Assembly: GCF_019969845.1 (NCBI RefSeq)
Contig: NZ_JAHXYR010000006.1
Coordinates: forward strand, 186,001 to 250,000
Length of the DNA stretch: 64,000 bases
DNA from: Sphingobacterium sp. GVS05A
Lineage (GTDB): Bacteria > Bacteroidota > Bacteroidia > Sphingobacteriales > Sphingobacteriaceae
Direction of reading: 5' to 3'
The notes under the pieces are model-generated. The model was not told the origin of the DNA. It saw only the letters and a list, made by a program, of their open reading frames with translations, and ran no database searches. This document shows, in pieces, positions 1-9,574 of this stretch. The position numbers were made by a program, and so were the translations under genes. The number at the start of each line of letters is the position of its first letter. The first letter of the stretch is position 1.

Positions 1-99
1 TGAATAAATCATGCTGTTTTTAAATCTACTTTTGTAATTTTATGAAGCTAATTTCTCAAAAGGAAATCATTATTAAAAGGACATTTGTCCCGGATCGTT

Positions 100-666
100 A
101 TGTTAAGAACAAATCAATCATTTTTGGATCGTACGATAACATTTTACGCTCAGCAGCAGCGTCAGGAGGATATCGTGGTCAGAAAGTATACCAAGGGGCA
201 AAACTTATATGATCAGGGGATAGCATCTACCAAAGTCATGGTTATCAGTGAAGGGATAGTCAAGTGTTATTTTACCGAGGCTAATGACAAGGAGTATATC
301 GTTGAATTTCTTTCGACCGGGGAAATTGTCGGGGAGATCGAAAGCATTCGTCATATTCCCAGTCTGTGTAGTATACAAGCCATGACCGATGTGACGGCCT
401 ATGCATTTTCCAAAGCGTATTTTAGGGAGCTATTGGAAAGAGATATCACATGGAGCAATATGTTGCTGGATGTGATGGCACAACGTATTGTGCATACCTC
501 GAGCCGGGCATCTTACCAGCAGTTATACAGTCTGGAACATAGTTTACACCGTTTATTGGAAATCCAATCCCAGCAGGATATTGCGATCAAGAAAGAGGAT
601 ATGGCTGCCTATCTCGGTATTTCGGTCAGAAGCCTCAATCGGGAGCTTAAGAAATTCCTAGAATAA
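100..666 (+). CDS. Crp/Fnr family transcriptional regulator
   Basis: Small cyclic-nucleotide-binding-fold regulator of about 188 residues. The N-terminal two thirds read as a cNMP-binding beta barrel (the stretch VISEGIVKCYF, then FLSTGEIVGEIESI), and the C-terminus carries a short winged-helix segment (MAAYLGISVRSLNREL) that would contact DNA. I start it at the ATG at 100; a TTG at 85 is in frame but adds only five residues. A kinase/regulator operon follows on the same strand after a 224-bp gap. The ligand is unknown: Bacteroidota proteins of this type often lack the residues that bind cAMP. Family assignment is firm and the target genes are unknown. Confidence 0.85.
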   Translation: MLRTNQSFLDRTITFYAQQQRQEDIVVRKYTKGQNLYDQGIASTKVMVISEGIVKCYFTEANDKEYIVEFLSTGEIVGEIESIRHIPSLCSIQAMTDVTAYAFSKAYFRELLERDITWSNMLLDVMAQRIVHTSSRASYQQLYSLEHSLHRLLEIQSQQDIAIKKEDMAAYLGISVRSLNRELKKFLE

Positions 667-890
667 TTACCTATCCCATTTTTTAGGGCATTCGTCACAT
701 TTTTTCTATTTAACTTTTCATTTCTATTAGTATTGTATCATCAAAACCAATCGTAGATGAAATATCCATGTTGGAAAAGCACAAACAATGTGAAGAAAAA
801 CTGGATATTCCATTTGACCATTTAACAACAAAATGTGAAGCATTCATGAATACCATTAAATGCAAACATAAATGAATAATTGATTACGTT

Positions 891-2399
891 ATGAAACTAA
901 AAGATTTTCGAAAAGTAGAATTCTGGTTAGCAACGCTGCTTTTTATTATATTCAGCTATACCCTTGTATCAGATACCAATCAAAGGAATGATGGTGGTAT
1001 CCATGAACAATTCGTTACCGTAGGCATAAGTTATTCCTATTTCTTTAACTTTTTTGTGCCCAAGTTCCTTTATATTTTAGCGGTCTATCTAAGTTTTTTG
1101 GCGCTGAATTTTATACTGATCCCCGCAATTATTGATAGGAAACGCGAAGCATTAAATTACTCCCTGATCGTTCTGCTGATAGCTATCGTTAGCCTTGTTC
1201 TAGGTATTGCTAAGACATACAGTCATACCTATGAGTTGTTGGCATATAAGACAATTCAACAGGGATATAATAGCCTGTTTTTTGATACTTTTAGTAAGAC
1301 CACATTATTGGTCATTCTTATTTCGGTCTATACCTGCGTGAAGTATTTTATTGCCTATCTGCTCAAAAATTTGGACGGAAATACCGCTGTGCAAAGACAA
1401 ATGAAAATGGATCTGGCTTTCGGAATAGGATTTTGGTTCGTAGGATTATTTTTATGGATTACATCCAGATCAAATTTTCAGCTTACGATTCTCTGGACCA
1501 TGGTGGTGCTCTCTGCGGTCGGTATTGTGATTTATTCGCTTTACTACCTATTGCCTGAACTGTATAGGCAGCAAAAAAAATTTAGCAGCTATTTTTGGAA
1601 CATCTTTGTTATTAGCTTGATACTGACGTTACCCTTAAGTATTTTGGCACTGTTCTTCTTTAATCGGACATCCGAAGTAATTTTTATTGTAGCGTTGTTT
1701 CATCTGCCTACACAGCTATTGGTCAGTATTCCACTTTCATGGTTTTTGTATAGAAAACGTGTTTTACAAAATTCTGAGTTGACCTCACTACGTACCGAAC
1801 TGGGTAAATCAGATGCTAATCTCAACTTCTTAAAGTCACAGATCAATCCACATTTCCTGTTTAATGCATTAAATACATTATATGGTACCGCTTTGCAGGA
1901 AAAAGCCGAACGGACAGGGGAGGGAATCCAGCGACTGGGGGACATGATGCGGTTTATGCTTCATGAGAATACACAGGATAAGATTTCGCTGATCCGAGAG
2001 GTCGAATACCTGAATAATTATATCGCATTGCAAACTCTTCGGACCTCACAGTCTGCCGATATTAAGATCGAAACGTTGATTGAAGAGCAGTTTGAAAATT
2101 ACCAAATTACCCCGATGTTGCTTATTCCTTTTGTTGAGAATGCGTTCAAACATGGCATTAGTTTACAGAAGCCCTCGTATATCAAAATTTCCTTACAGGT
2201 CAGGGGCAATGTGCTATTCTTTGATGTCAGTAACAGTATCAATCTCAAAAATGACAATGATCCTGAAAAGTTAAAAAGTGGTGTGGGGCTTGACAATGTA
2301 CGGAAACGCCTATTGCTATTGTATAAAGACAGACATGAGCTGATCATTCGTGAAAATGCACAGGAATTTTTTGTCCATTTGACCTTACATATTGACTAG
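891..2399 (+). CDS. LytS/YehU-type sensor histidine kinase, multi-pass membrane
   Basis: Sensor kinase of 502 residues. About eight hydrophobic segments fill residues 10-290, so the sensing part lies in the membrane with little periplasmic domain. A short coiled region leads into the His_kinase motif NPHFLFNALNTLYG with the phosphoacceptor His321, followed by the N-box IPFVENAFKHGI and a glycine-rich ATP lid (SGVGLDNVRKRL). The partner is presumably the LytTR regulator at 3978, although a thioredoxin-like gene lies between them. All four genes from here to 5810 run in the same direction with gaps of 5-73 bp, so co-transcription is likely. The signal sensed is unknown. Confidence 0.88.
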   Translation: MKLKDFRKVEFWLATLLFIIFSYTLVSDTNQRNDGGIHEQFVTVGISYSYFFNFFVPKFLYILAVYLSFLALNFILIPAIIDRKREALNYSLIVLLIAIVSLVLGIAKTYSHTYELLAYKTIQQGYNSLFFDTFSKTTLLVILISVYTCVKYFIAYLLKNLDGNTAVQRQMKMDLAFGIGFWFVGLFLWITSRSNFQLTILWTMVVLSAVGIVIYSLYYLLPELYRQQKKFSSYFWNIFVISLILTLPLSILALFFFNRTSEVIFIVALFHLPTQLLVSIPLSWFLYRKRVLQNSELTSLRTELGKSDANLNFLKSQINPHFLFNALNTLYGTALQEKAERTGEGIQRLGDMMRFMLHENTQDKISLIREVEYLNNYIALQTLRTSQSADIKIETLIEEQFENYQITPMLLIPFVENAFKHGISLQKPSYIKISLQVRGNVLFFDVSNSINLKNDNDPEKLKSGVGLDNVRKRLLLLYKDRHELIIRENAQEFFVHLTLHID

Positions 2400-2472
2400 G
2401 TAAATTGTCATTATTTTCGATCTTTTGTTAACCTTTTATAAGTCTTCGTTTGACGGAGCATTTTAAAATCCA

Positions 2473-3972
2473 ATGAAAAAGCTTTTTATTTTATCACTTA
2501 TCGTCTTGTGTCACTCGACTATACAGGCTCAGTTTAAGCTGCATGGCCGAATCCAAAACTATCAATCAGGCAAAAGTCTGAATGTCAATATACCGCTTGT
2601 ATTTGGTTTTCGTAGTGAAAACTCGCAAACAATATCCATTGCTGGCGATGGTTCATTTCAGTATATCTTTCCGATTTCGGAACAGAAGTCGGCAACAATT
2701 CAGTATAACAAGGTGATATTTCAAACGCTATTGCTGAATCCGGGAAAGGATTTGGAACTGGTCTTGACGGATAGCACCATTCGTTTTATTGGGGGTACAG
2801 CAAGAGCCGAGAATGAACTTATACAACAGATTAATCCGGATCCAGTACCCTTTTTTATGAAAGCTCCAGCCCTTGCTGATTTTGCTAAATTTTCCTTTTC
2901 CCAGTTACAGGAAAACTTATTGAAGCCTTATTTTTTGCATAGCAATCAGATGAACACATTGATTGAAAGTTCACGATTGTCTCCTGAACAAAAGCAGTTT
3001 ATCAGAATGGAGTTTAATGCGCAGAAATACAATCAGCTCAATGATTTTGTGCGCGAGTGTGCTTTGCCAAAATCCACAGCGGATAGTTTGATACTGCATA
3101 TTTTTGATGATGCTGACCTGAGTCTTCGTACCTCAGCTGGAGGACCATCCTATTATACCTTCGTGGATAACTATGTACGATATCTCGAAAGGAAGGCTTT
3201 TGCCAAAATAAAAGCGGAGAAAATACCATCCGGTAAATTGATACCTTATTTTGGAATAAGCTTGGATAGCGCCAATAGGTTGATGGATATCTATAGCAAG
3301 GATTATTGGCGGCTTATCGGTGTAGCGAACAATTTTCCGTCAAGTATCGCTGCGGAGTATGATTATCAACAATTGGTCAATCTATATCAGGATAAGGATT
3401 TGAAACATTTAGAAGCCTTGGCAACGGCTCATTTTAGCCGCTTTCCTACAGCCAGACATAATCCAGCCATTCAGGGCTATATTGCGGAATTGAAGTCAGC
3501 GTTGGTAGAAAATAAGCAAAACAAAAATATTCAGATTTTTGCGGATTACGAGCGTGTAAACTCAATTGATGAGGTGATTGCGACATTGAAAGGAAAGGTC
3601 GTGTATCTTGATGTGTGGGGAACCTGGTGCGGTCCCTGTAAGGCGGAGTTGAAATATACGCCGGAACTGAAGAAAAAATATGCGGATAAAGATATCGCTT
3701 TTGTTTATCTGGATATGGATGCAGATAATAAAGATGAGGACTGGAAAGATTTTATACGAATCAATAATTTGACAGGAATCCATTTGCGTAAAAATAGGGA
3801 ACAGATGGACCCCTTTTGGAAGGAGCTGCTACGAAATGCCAAGGACAAAGCGGAATATTACCCACAATATTTTATATTTGATAAAACAGGAAAATTGGTC
3901 GTTGAAAAAGCGCTTCGGCCAAGTCATGGACAGCAGCTTTACGAGCAGCTTGACAAGATTTTAAACCAATAA
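2473..3972 (+). CDS. TlpA-like thioredoxin-fold protein, exported
   Basis: Protein of 499 residues with a cleavable signal peptide ending around TIQAQ (residue 20). Residues 20-110 look like the beta-rich N-terminal domain (DUF4369-like) common in Bacteroidota TlpA proteins. The middle is helical, and the C-terminal 140 residues form a thioredoxin domain with the redox motif WGTWCGPCK (Cys386 and Cys389). It is expected to act in the periplasm as a thiol-disulfide reductase. It sits between a sensor kinase and its probable response regulator, 73 bp after the first and 5 bp before the second, which is an unusual place and suggests a role linked to that signalling system. Confidence 0.85.
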   Translation: MKKLFILSLIVLCHSTIQAQFKLHGRIQNYQSGKSLNVNIPLVFGFRSENSQTISIAGDGSFQYIFPISEQKSATIQYNKVIFQTLLLNPGKDLELVLTDSTIRFIGGTARAENELIQQINPDPVPFFMKAPALADFAKFSFSQLQENLLKPYFLHSNQMNTLIESSRLSPEQKQFIRMEFNAQKYNQLNDFVRECALPKSTADSLILHIFDDADLSLRTSAGGPSYYTFVDNYVRYLERKAFAKIKAEKIPSGKLIPYFGISLDSANRLMDIYSKDYWRLIGVANNFPSSIAAEYDYQQLVNLYQDKDLKHLEALATAHFSRFPTARHNPAIQGYIAELKSALVENKQNKNIQIFADYERVNSIDEVIATLKGKVVYLDVWGTWCGPCKAELKYTPELKKKYADKDIAFVYLDMDADNKDEDWKDFIRINNLTGIHLRKNREQMDPFWKELLRNAKDKAEYYPQYFIFDKTGKLVVEKALRPSHGQQLYEQLDKILNQ

Positions 3973-3977
3973 TTTGT

Positions 3978-4652
3978 ATGATAGCCATAGCGATAGATGA
4001 TGAGCCACTGGCGTTGGAGGTCATTAGCCATCACACGTCAAAAGTTTCCTTTATTGAATTGAGAGAAACATTCACAGATGCTTTTATGGCGATCAGTTAT
4101 TTACAGCGGCAGCATGTAGATCTAATTTTTCTGGATATTAAGATGCCTGATATTTCAGGTATCGAATTTCTGAAAAGCCTGAGTACGGTTCCCATGATTA
4201 TTTTTACAACGGCTTATTCCGAACATGCTTTGCAGAGCTTTGAACTTGACGCAATTGATTATCTGTTAAAGCCTTTTTCTATGGCTCGATTTTTAAAGGC
4301 TTGCAACAAAGCACATGAATTGTACCATCTGAGATCTACAAAGGCTGAGACCAACAAGGGCTATTTTTTTGTAAAAGATGGTTATGAACATGTAAAGGTC
4401 GAATTTGAAGATATACACTATATCGAAGCTTCCGGTAACTATACGCAAATACATCTATCGAATAAACTGATTAGCTCAAGGATCACCATCAGTGAGCTCA
4501 GCGAATTGCTGCCAAAGGCTGATTTTGTGCGTTGCCACAGGGCGTTTATTGTTGCAAAAGGCAAGATGACAAAGTTTGATCGCGCCCAGATCTGGATAGC
4601 TGACAGAATAATACCTATTGGTACCACCTATACAGATCTTAAATTGTATTAA
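3978..4652 (+). CDS. LytTR-family response regulator
   Basis: Response regulator of 224 residues. The receiver domain shows the acidic pair DDEP (residues 7-10), the phosphoacceptor Asp53 in LIFLDIKMPD, and the conserved TTAYSEHAL and LLKPF stretches. Residues 125-224 are a LytTR DNA-binding domain (YFFVKDG, IHYIEASGNYTQIHL, FVRCHRAFIV). Proteins of this class bind direct repeats about 21 bp apart. The start lies 5 bp after the thioredoxin gene, so translation may be coupled. The likely kinase partner is the protein encoded at 891-2399. Its targets were not identified. Confidence 0.9.
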   Translation: MIAIAIDDEPLALEVISHHTSKVSFIELRETFTDAFMAISYLQRQHVDLIFLDIKMPDISGIEFLKSLSTVPMIIFTTAYSEHALQSFELDAIDYLLKPFSMARFLKACNKAHELYHLRSTKAETNKGYFFVKDGYEHVKVEFEDIHYIEASGNYTQIHLSNKLISSRITISELSELLPKADFVRCHRAFIVAKGKMTKFDRAQIWIADRIIPIGTTYTDLKLY

Positions 4653-4670
4653 TACACAAAAATAAACGCA

Positions 4671-5810
4671 ATGCAGCACTATAGCATCATGTACCTAAAA
4701 CTCGTTTTACTTTTTATGTGTTTAACTAGCTATGTGACGGGACAAAATATGGAGAAATCTTTATTAGATAAAACGCTTTCCAACTATTATCCTAAGGGAA
4801 ATGAACCTGGGATAGCTGTTGCGATTAGTCAGCATGGACAGATCCGTTACCAATATGCAGTCGGAATAGCGGATCTAAAAACGAAACAAAAGATCACAGA
4901 AAAGACCCATTTTCGGATGGCCTCCGTCAGTAAGCAGGTGACAGCGCAAGCTATTTGCAGTTTATTTGCTCAGGGAAAGCTAAAACCAACGGATCAATTG
5001 GGACTTTTCTTTGACGATTTGCCCTTAGCTTTGGAGGGTATTACCGTCGCTCAATTACTCCAACACCGTTCGGGAATAATGGATTATGAGGCATTGATAC
5101 CAAGTGATCGAACAGCGCAGGTTTCGGATAAAGATGTGCTGGATTATATCCGGCAGACCGATACTGTTTATTTTCCATCGGGGAGTCAATTCAGGTACAG
5201 CAATACGGGCTATTGCCTGTTGGCTTTGATTGTGGAAAAGGTGGCAAAGGAGTCTTTTGCAGCATTTGTAAAAAAGCATTTGTTTTTGCCGAATGCTATA
5301 CGCGATGGAATCGTCTACACTGTTGATTCGGATATCCCCAATCGGGCTTTCGGTTATCATCCCAAGGGGGATACCTTTGTTTTTGCCGATCAGAGTGTGA
5401 CCAGTGCGACTCAAGGCGATGGTGGTGTGTATCTATCGGCTTTGGAGTACCATCAATGGGCCAATTATTTGCTTCATAAGCGTTTTCCCGAAGCTGTTAT
5501 ACAGGATTTTCTGGGAACAGAGCGCCTTCCGGTAAAAGATGGTGTTTCCTACAATTTAGGCTGGTTTATCTATCCTTTGGAGCGAAATACACTGTTCTTC
5601 CATTCGGGAGAATCAACGGGCTTCCATAATATTGTTTATTTAGATCAGCAGAAAGACCTTGTTATCACTTTATTTAGCAATCGTGATGATCTATTGATTA
5701 CGGATGCATTTGATGCGCTGCTTGCTGTACTTAAACTGCCTAAGCCCATGGGGCCAAGTGCCGAAAACAAATCTGTTTTTGGCTGGCTAAATGCAGTATA
5801 TGCGAATTAG
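4671..5810 (+). CDS. serine hydrolase, beta-lactamase/class C-like (PBP4*/esterase family)
   Basis: Exported serine hydrolase of about 379 residues. A signal peptide (MYLKLVLLFMCLTSYVTGQ) begins at the second methionine, so the true start may be the ATG at 4689. The catalytic SxxK motif is visible as Ser85-Val-Ser-Lys88, the YxN motif as Tyr176-Ser-Asn178, and an HSG triad near residue 313 replaces the classical KTG. This family includes D-alanyl-D-alanine carboxypeptidases, esterases and peptidases, and the substrate cannot be told from sequence. It is the last gene of the kinase/thioredoxin/regulator run and is followed by a strong hairpin. Confidence 0.85.
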   Translation: MQHYSIMYLKLVLLFMCLTSYVTGQNMEKSLLDKTLSNYYPKGNEPGIAVAISQHGQIRYQYAVGIADLKTKQKITEKTHFRMASVSKQVTAQAICSLFAQGKLKPTDQLGLFFDDLPLALEGITVAQLLQHRSGIMDYEALIPSDRTAQVSDKDVLDYIRQTDTVYFPSGSQFRYSNTGYCLLALIVEKVAKESFAAFVKKHLFLPNAIRDGIVYTVDSDIPNRAFGYHPKGDTFVFADQSVTSATQGDGGVYLSALEYHQWANYLLHKRFPEAVIQDFLGTERLPVKDGVSYNLGWFIYPLERNTLFFHSGESTGFHNIVYLDQQKDLVITLFSNRDDLLITDAFDALLAVLKLPKPMGPSAENKSVFGWLNAVYAN

Positions 5811-5831
5811 CATGTCTGCTGATTGAAAATA

Positions 5832-5868
5832 AAATCGCCTATGTCTTTTCTAAAGACATAGGCGATTT
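5832..5868. terminator. bidirectional terminator hairpin
   Basis: A perfect 17-bp stem (5832-5848 with 5852-5868) and a three-base loop lie between the convergent serine hydrolase and oleate hydratase genes. The stem carries A-rich and T-rich ends, so it can serve both strands. Confidence 0.85.
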
Positions 5869-5884
5869 GGCGTGTGGATTAGAA

Positions 5885-7825
5885 TTAACCCTTAATTCCT
5901 TTTAACCAATCTCTGAATTTACCGAACTGCTCGGCCACAAATGATTCATGATCTTCACTTTCTTCATCTGCTCCGGGAAGAATATGTTCAAAATAAGATC
6001 CTTTCAGGATTTTACGCAATAGTCCTTCGCCTATGAACGGCTTATCATCATTGAGTGTCCGTGCGGCTTTCAATAAATGACGGATATCATATTGTAAGGG
6101 ATTGATATCAGGTACTTGCTTGTTGAGATTCAAGAGCTCGTACACAGCTATACGTGCAGTTCTGACAGAACTTTCCATGGTAAATACCACATCGTTGTTG
6201 GTTTCGACGAACTGTCCAACGAGACCTAGATTTTTACAGCCATTTGGAACGACTCTTGGGCGATCGCCTTTAGCACGGGGCATAAACATCGATGTGATAT
6301 AGGGCATAAATGTCGTGCGGACGATCGTATTTTTGATGACATCATCCAATTGATCAATGATTCCCAGATGATGACATAGTTCGGCCAAAATTTCATCTCC
6401 GGTACATTCGGGCATAGTCTTTTTAATATAATTTCCTTGTTTGTCCATAAATAGGGCATAAACCCAAAGTACAAGGACATCGTCGGGTTGACAGGGGAAG
6501 TGTGGCTGTCTGTTACAGGTAAAGCTCATCAACCAGTTGGAGTCTGTAATTGTAATAATACCGCCGGTGACTGTTTTTCCTGAATAGGGATCATTGACCG
6601 AATAGCCCTTTAATTTTTCAATCAAAGCCGAGGGTTTACAGGTCAGGGTAGCAGATTCCCAGGCTGACTTTTCAATGTTGCTGCAGAATTTTTCGGGTTT
6701 ACCGAAAATAGCTGATTTAGCAGCCAAATTTTTCCAGAGTTTCCAACCGGCACTCTGTCCACTGGTACTGTTGTCGATATCGATGATCGGTGCTTTGGTA
6801 TTATCGCCATAGAAGGTGTCTTCGGTCATTGAACCGGTCGTGACAATGACAAAGTCATTTGGACCAAGTGGGATACGTACTTCCTGACCATCTTGTTCGG
6901 TAATGATACCCGCAACGGTTTTTCCTTCGGTGTTGCTTTGTATGTCAAGATCTTTGACCAGTACATTAAACTGGATCTTAACACCTTTATCTTGTAACAC
7001 CTTGCGTAATGGGGTGACAAAGGTATCATATTGATTGTATTTAGGAAATACAAGGGAAGAAAGGTCGTTTAATCCATCAATTGCATGAAGGAAGCGATGC
7101 ATGTACAGTTTCAATTCCAATAAGCTATGCCAGTTTTCAAAGGCAAACATGGTGCGCCAAAAGGTCCAGAAATTACTGCTCAAGAAAGATTCGCTGAAAT
7201 AATCTTCAATTGTCAGGTCATCCAATTCTTCTTTCTTTTTCAACAGGAGTTTGATAATTGCAAGTTGATCTTTTTTGGCCAATCCAAATTTGCTAAAATC
7301 TTTGATTTCACCAAGATTATGGATAAGTCTTGCTTTAGAATAGTTGGAATCGTTGTCGTTGATCAATCTATATTCGTCAAGTACACTGTAGGGAGCTGGC
7401 ATTTCCAATGCTGGAATATCCTGAAACATATCCCATAGATTTTCATAAGTCATGTCCATTTCACGTCCACCACGGATGACATAACCATCTTTGGCATTAC
7501 CGGCTCCATCCAGGGATCCACCTTCGATATGTAACTGCTCCAGGAAGGTGATATTTTCCGCAGGGACATGTCCATCACGGATGAAATAGTATGCTGCAGA
7601 CATCCCCGCAATCCCGCTACCGACAATATAGATTTTGCTGTCTTTGTAGGCTTTGTTCGGTATACCTTTATTGCGTTGGTAATTTCCTATCTGATCTGAA
7701 AAAGGCATTGCCTTTTTAGGCGTGTTACGTTGTTGTTCTGTGCTTGAATCCGGTTCATGATTTACATTTCCATATTCAGCAGATGCATTTAATACTTTGT
7801 CGAATTTTGAGGTGATTTCTTTCAT
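5885..7825 (-). CDS. ohyA: oleate hydratase (FAD-dependent fatty acid double-bond hydratase)
   Basis: Protein of 646 residues in the myosin-cross-reactive-antigen family, which hydrates the cis-9 double bond of oleic and related fatty acids to 10-hydroxy acids using FAD as a structural cofactor. The FAD-binding fingerprint YIVGSGIAGMSAAYYF lies near residue 65, followed by LEQLHIEGGSLDGAG and GGREMDMTYENLWDMF, all characteristic of the family. Full length matches the family. No signal peptide is seen, so it should be cytosolic or membrane-associated. An AraC regulator lies 96 bp upstream on the same strand. In other bacteria this enzyme detoxifies host or environmental unsaturated fatty acids; here that is an inference. 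Confidence 0.95.
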   Translation of the reverse strand: MKEITSKFDKVLNASAEYGNVNHEPDSSTEQQRNTPKKAMPFSDQIGNYQRNKGIPNKAYKDSKIYIVGSGIAGMSAAYYFIRDGHVPAENITFLEQLHIEGGSLDGAGNAKDGYVIRGGREMDMTYENLWDMFQDIPALEMPAPYSVLDEYRLINDNDSNYSKARLIHNLGEIKDFSKFGLAKKDQLAIIKLLLKKKEELDDLTIEDYFSESFLSSNFWTFWRTMFAFENWHSLLELKLYMHRFLHAIDGLNDLSSLVFPKYNQYDTFVTPLRKVLQDKGVKIQFNVLVKDLDIQSNTEGKTVAGIITEQDGQEVRIPLGPNDFVIVTTGSMTEDTFYGDNTKAPIIDIDNSTSGQSAGWKLWKNLAAKSAIFGKPEKFCSNIEKSAWESATLTCKPSALIEKLKGYSVNDPYSGKTVTGGIITITDSNWLMSFTCNRQPHFPCQPDDVLVLWVYALFMDKQGNYIKKTMPECTGDEILAELCHHLGIIDQLDDVIKNTIVRTTFMPYITSMFMPRAKGDRPRVVPNGCKNLGLVGQFVETNNDVVFTMESSVRTARIAVYELLNLNKQVPDINPLQYDIRHLLKAARTLNDDKPFIGEGLLRKILKGSYFEHILPGADEESEDHESFVAEQFGKFRDWLKGIKG

Positions 7826-7921
7826 GATTCTTATTGTTTTTAATTCTTGAGTAAAGTTAGCTATACTCCTTAGATCATTTATGCCCTCAAATTCGCTATT
7901 GTTCTACCGAATTTCCTTTTT

Positions 7922-8818
7922 TTACATATTTTGTCTTTTTCGATATTCAGAAGGCGATAACATGGAGTACTTTTTGAAAAAACGGCCAAATGCAGAGATC
8001 GAATTGAAGCCTATGGCGTAGGCAATGTCGGAAATGGTCTTCTCAGGATTTCCGAGTAGGGCATACGCTTCTTTGAGCAAATTTTCGTCTATGATTTCAT
8101 GTGGCGTCTTTCCAGATGCCTTCTTAACAATACTAATCAGGTATTTGTTTGAAATAAATAACCGATCGGCGTAATATTTCACATCTTTGGATTGGCTGCA
8201 GTGTTGCTGTACCAGATCTGTAAACTTAAAGTAGAGGCTATTGGCCTCCTGAATTGTTTCGACTGCATGTTGGTCCTCCACGGCCAGCACATCGGCTATT
8301 TCTAGCAGCAGGTTAAATATAATGGTGCGAATAATGTCGGGGGTAAAACGTGTCGCCCTGAGGGTCACCTCTCTTAAATATTCAAGGAGCCTTAATAATT
8401 TTCCGGCGAGTTTTTCTGCCTCGGGTATAATTGCGAATGTCGTATTGTTGAATAGTCCCAGTTTTTCTATAAAAAATGGGTTGGCAATGTTTTTAAGTAG
8501 AAACAACTTGTCAAAGAAAAGTAGTTTCATTCTGAAATCCTTGCTGACCGCTGTAAATTTAATGATGGTGGAAGGGGCTGAAACAAGTAAGCTATGTTGT
8601 GATAGTGTATATTCGTGATTATCAATTTCCACTGTAATTGTTCCGGCCGTACAAACGCAAATGGCGTAAAAATCAATACGGAAAGAATTTCTGGGGTATT
8701 CGAAAAGGGGATTGCCAGATGAGATGTAGTAAGGGCGATTGCAATCTACACCAAAGAAAGATAAAGTGTCTTGTAGGCTGTCGTGTGTATTTGGATTGAT
8801 CTTGATACTAAACTTCAT
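7922..8818 (-). CDS. AraC family transcriptional regulator
   Basis: Regulator of 298 residues. Residues 1-150 form a cupin-like sensor region (FRIDFYAICVCTAGTITVEIDNHEYTL shows the beta-strand pattern), and residues 195-298 contain the double helix-turn-helix: YYADRLFISNKYLISIVKKA, then ISDIAYAIGFNSISAFGRFFKKY and the final PSEYRK. It lies immediately upstream of oleate hydratase on the same strand, which makes it the obvious candidate regulator of that gene, perhaps responding to a fatty acid. That link rests only on position. Confidence 0.9.
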   Translation of the reverse strand: MKFSIKINPNTHDSLQDTLSFFGVDCNRPYYISSGNPLFEYPRNSFRIDFYAICVCTAGTITVEIDNHEYTLSQHSLLVSAPSTIIKFTAVSKDFRMKLLFFDKLFLLKNIANPFFIEKLGLFNNTTFAIIPEAEKLAGKLLRLLEYLREVTLRATRFTPDIIRTIIFNLLLEIADVLAVEDQHAVETIQEANSLYFKFTDLVQQHCSQSKDVKYYADRLFISNKYLISIVKKASGKTPHEIIDENLLKEAYALLGNPEKTISDIAYAIGFNSISAFGRFFKKYSMLSPSEYRKRQNM

Positions 8819-8870
8819 AGGAGGATTGTCATGTGCAATAGACCTTTTTCTTTCGGTTGGATAAAATAGG

Positions 8871-9362
8871 TTATGTGCGTTTTAAAATAAGCTTTTCTGT
8901 AGCAACCTCATCTTCTATACCAACAAAGTAGCTTTGAAACCCAAACTTTGTCAGTAATTGTCTGGAGGCAGCATTATCTGGGTCAATGATGCCGATCACA
9001 TCCTTATTGGCGTCGATGCTTTTGGCCATGGTCAGCAGAGATTCACAGATTTTGGTACCTAGACCTTTACGCCAAAACTCCTTTTTAAGCAAATAACCGA
9101 TTTCAAAGACGGTTGGATCTTTTTTATAGTTGACCAATTTGCAGTCGCCCAAAAATAATTGGCTATCGGAATCTATCACCTTAAAATAACCTAATAATGG
9201 ATCTGTATTGATTTCGAGAATTGAAGCGAATTTTTTTTCTGCCTGCTCGGCGGTTAATCCCTCACCCGAAATATATTTCATGATATCATCGTCTTTGGTA
9301 AGGTCTCGAAAAAGAACGAAATCTTCGGCTGTGTATTTTTTTAATTCTAGTGTGTTGTACAT
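8871..9362 (-). CDS. GNAT family N-acetyltransferase
   Basis: Acetyltransferase of 163 residues, of the RimJ/RimL-like subgroup. The acetyl-CoA-binding region is visible as LKKEFWRKGLGTKICESLL, with the variant motif WRKGLG in place of the usual Q/R-x-x-G-x-G/A, and a following NAASRQLLTKFGF helix-strand typical of the family. It is encoded 52 bp upstream of the AraC gene on the same strand. The acceptor substrate is unknown. Confidence 0.85.
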   Translation of the reverse strand: MYNTLELKKYTAEDFVLFRDLTKDDDIMKYISGEGLTAEQAEKKFASILEINTDPLLGYFKVIDSDSQLFLGDCKLVNYKKDPTVFEIGYLLKKEFWRKGLGTKICESLLTMAKSIDANKDVIGIIDPDNAASRQLLTKFGFQSYFVGIEDEVATEKLILKRT

Positions 9363-9574
9363 GGCTCATGTGTCTTCTACACAAGATAAGGTTGTTTTTC
9401 TGTTAAATCAAAAGTTGGGCTCCAAATAATCATTTTTCTGTCTTATTTCTGGTTTTGCCAATTGGGATATCGGAATTTAACTTAAATTGTCATGGAGGAA
9501 TAAATACATCGGCTCATGACAACAAAAGTTTGGAATGATGTATGGAAACTAGATCACATTTAACTATTGATACA

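Noticed and set aside
85..99. TTG start five codons upstream of the first Crp/Fnr gene
   Set aside because: An ATG follows 15 bp later and the extra residues match nothing expected of the family.
787..840. AATGTGAAG repeated at 45 bp upstream of the first sensor kinase
   Set aside because: The period does not fit LytTR sites and the sequence is AT-rich, so no operator is claimed.
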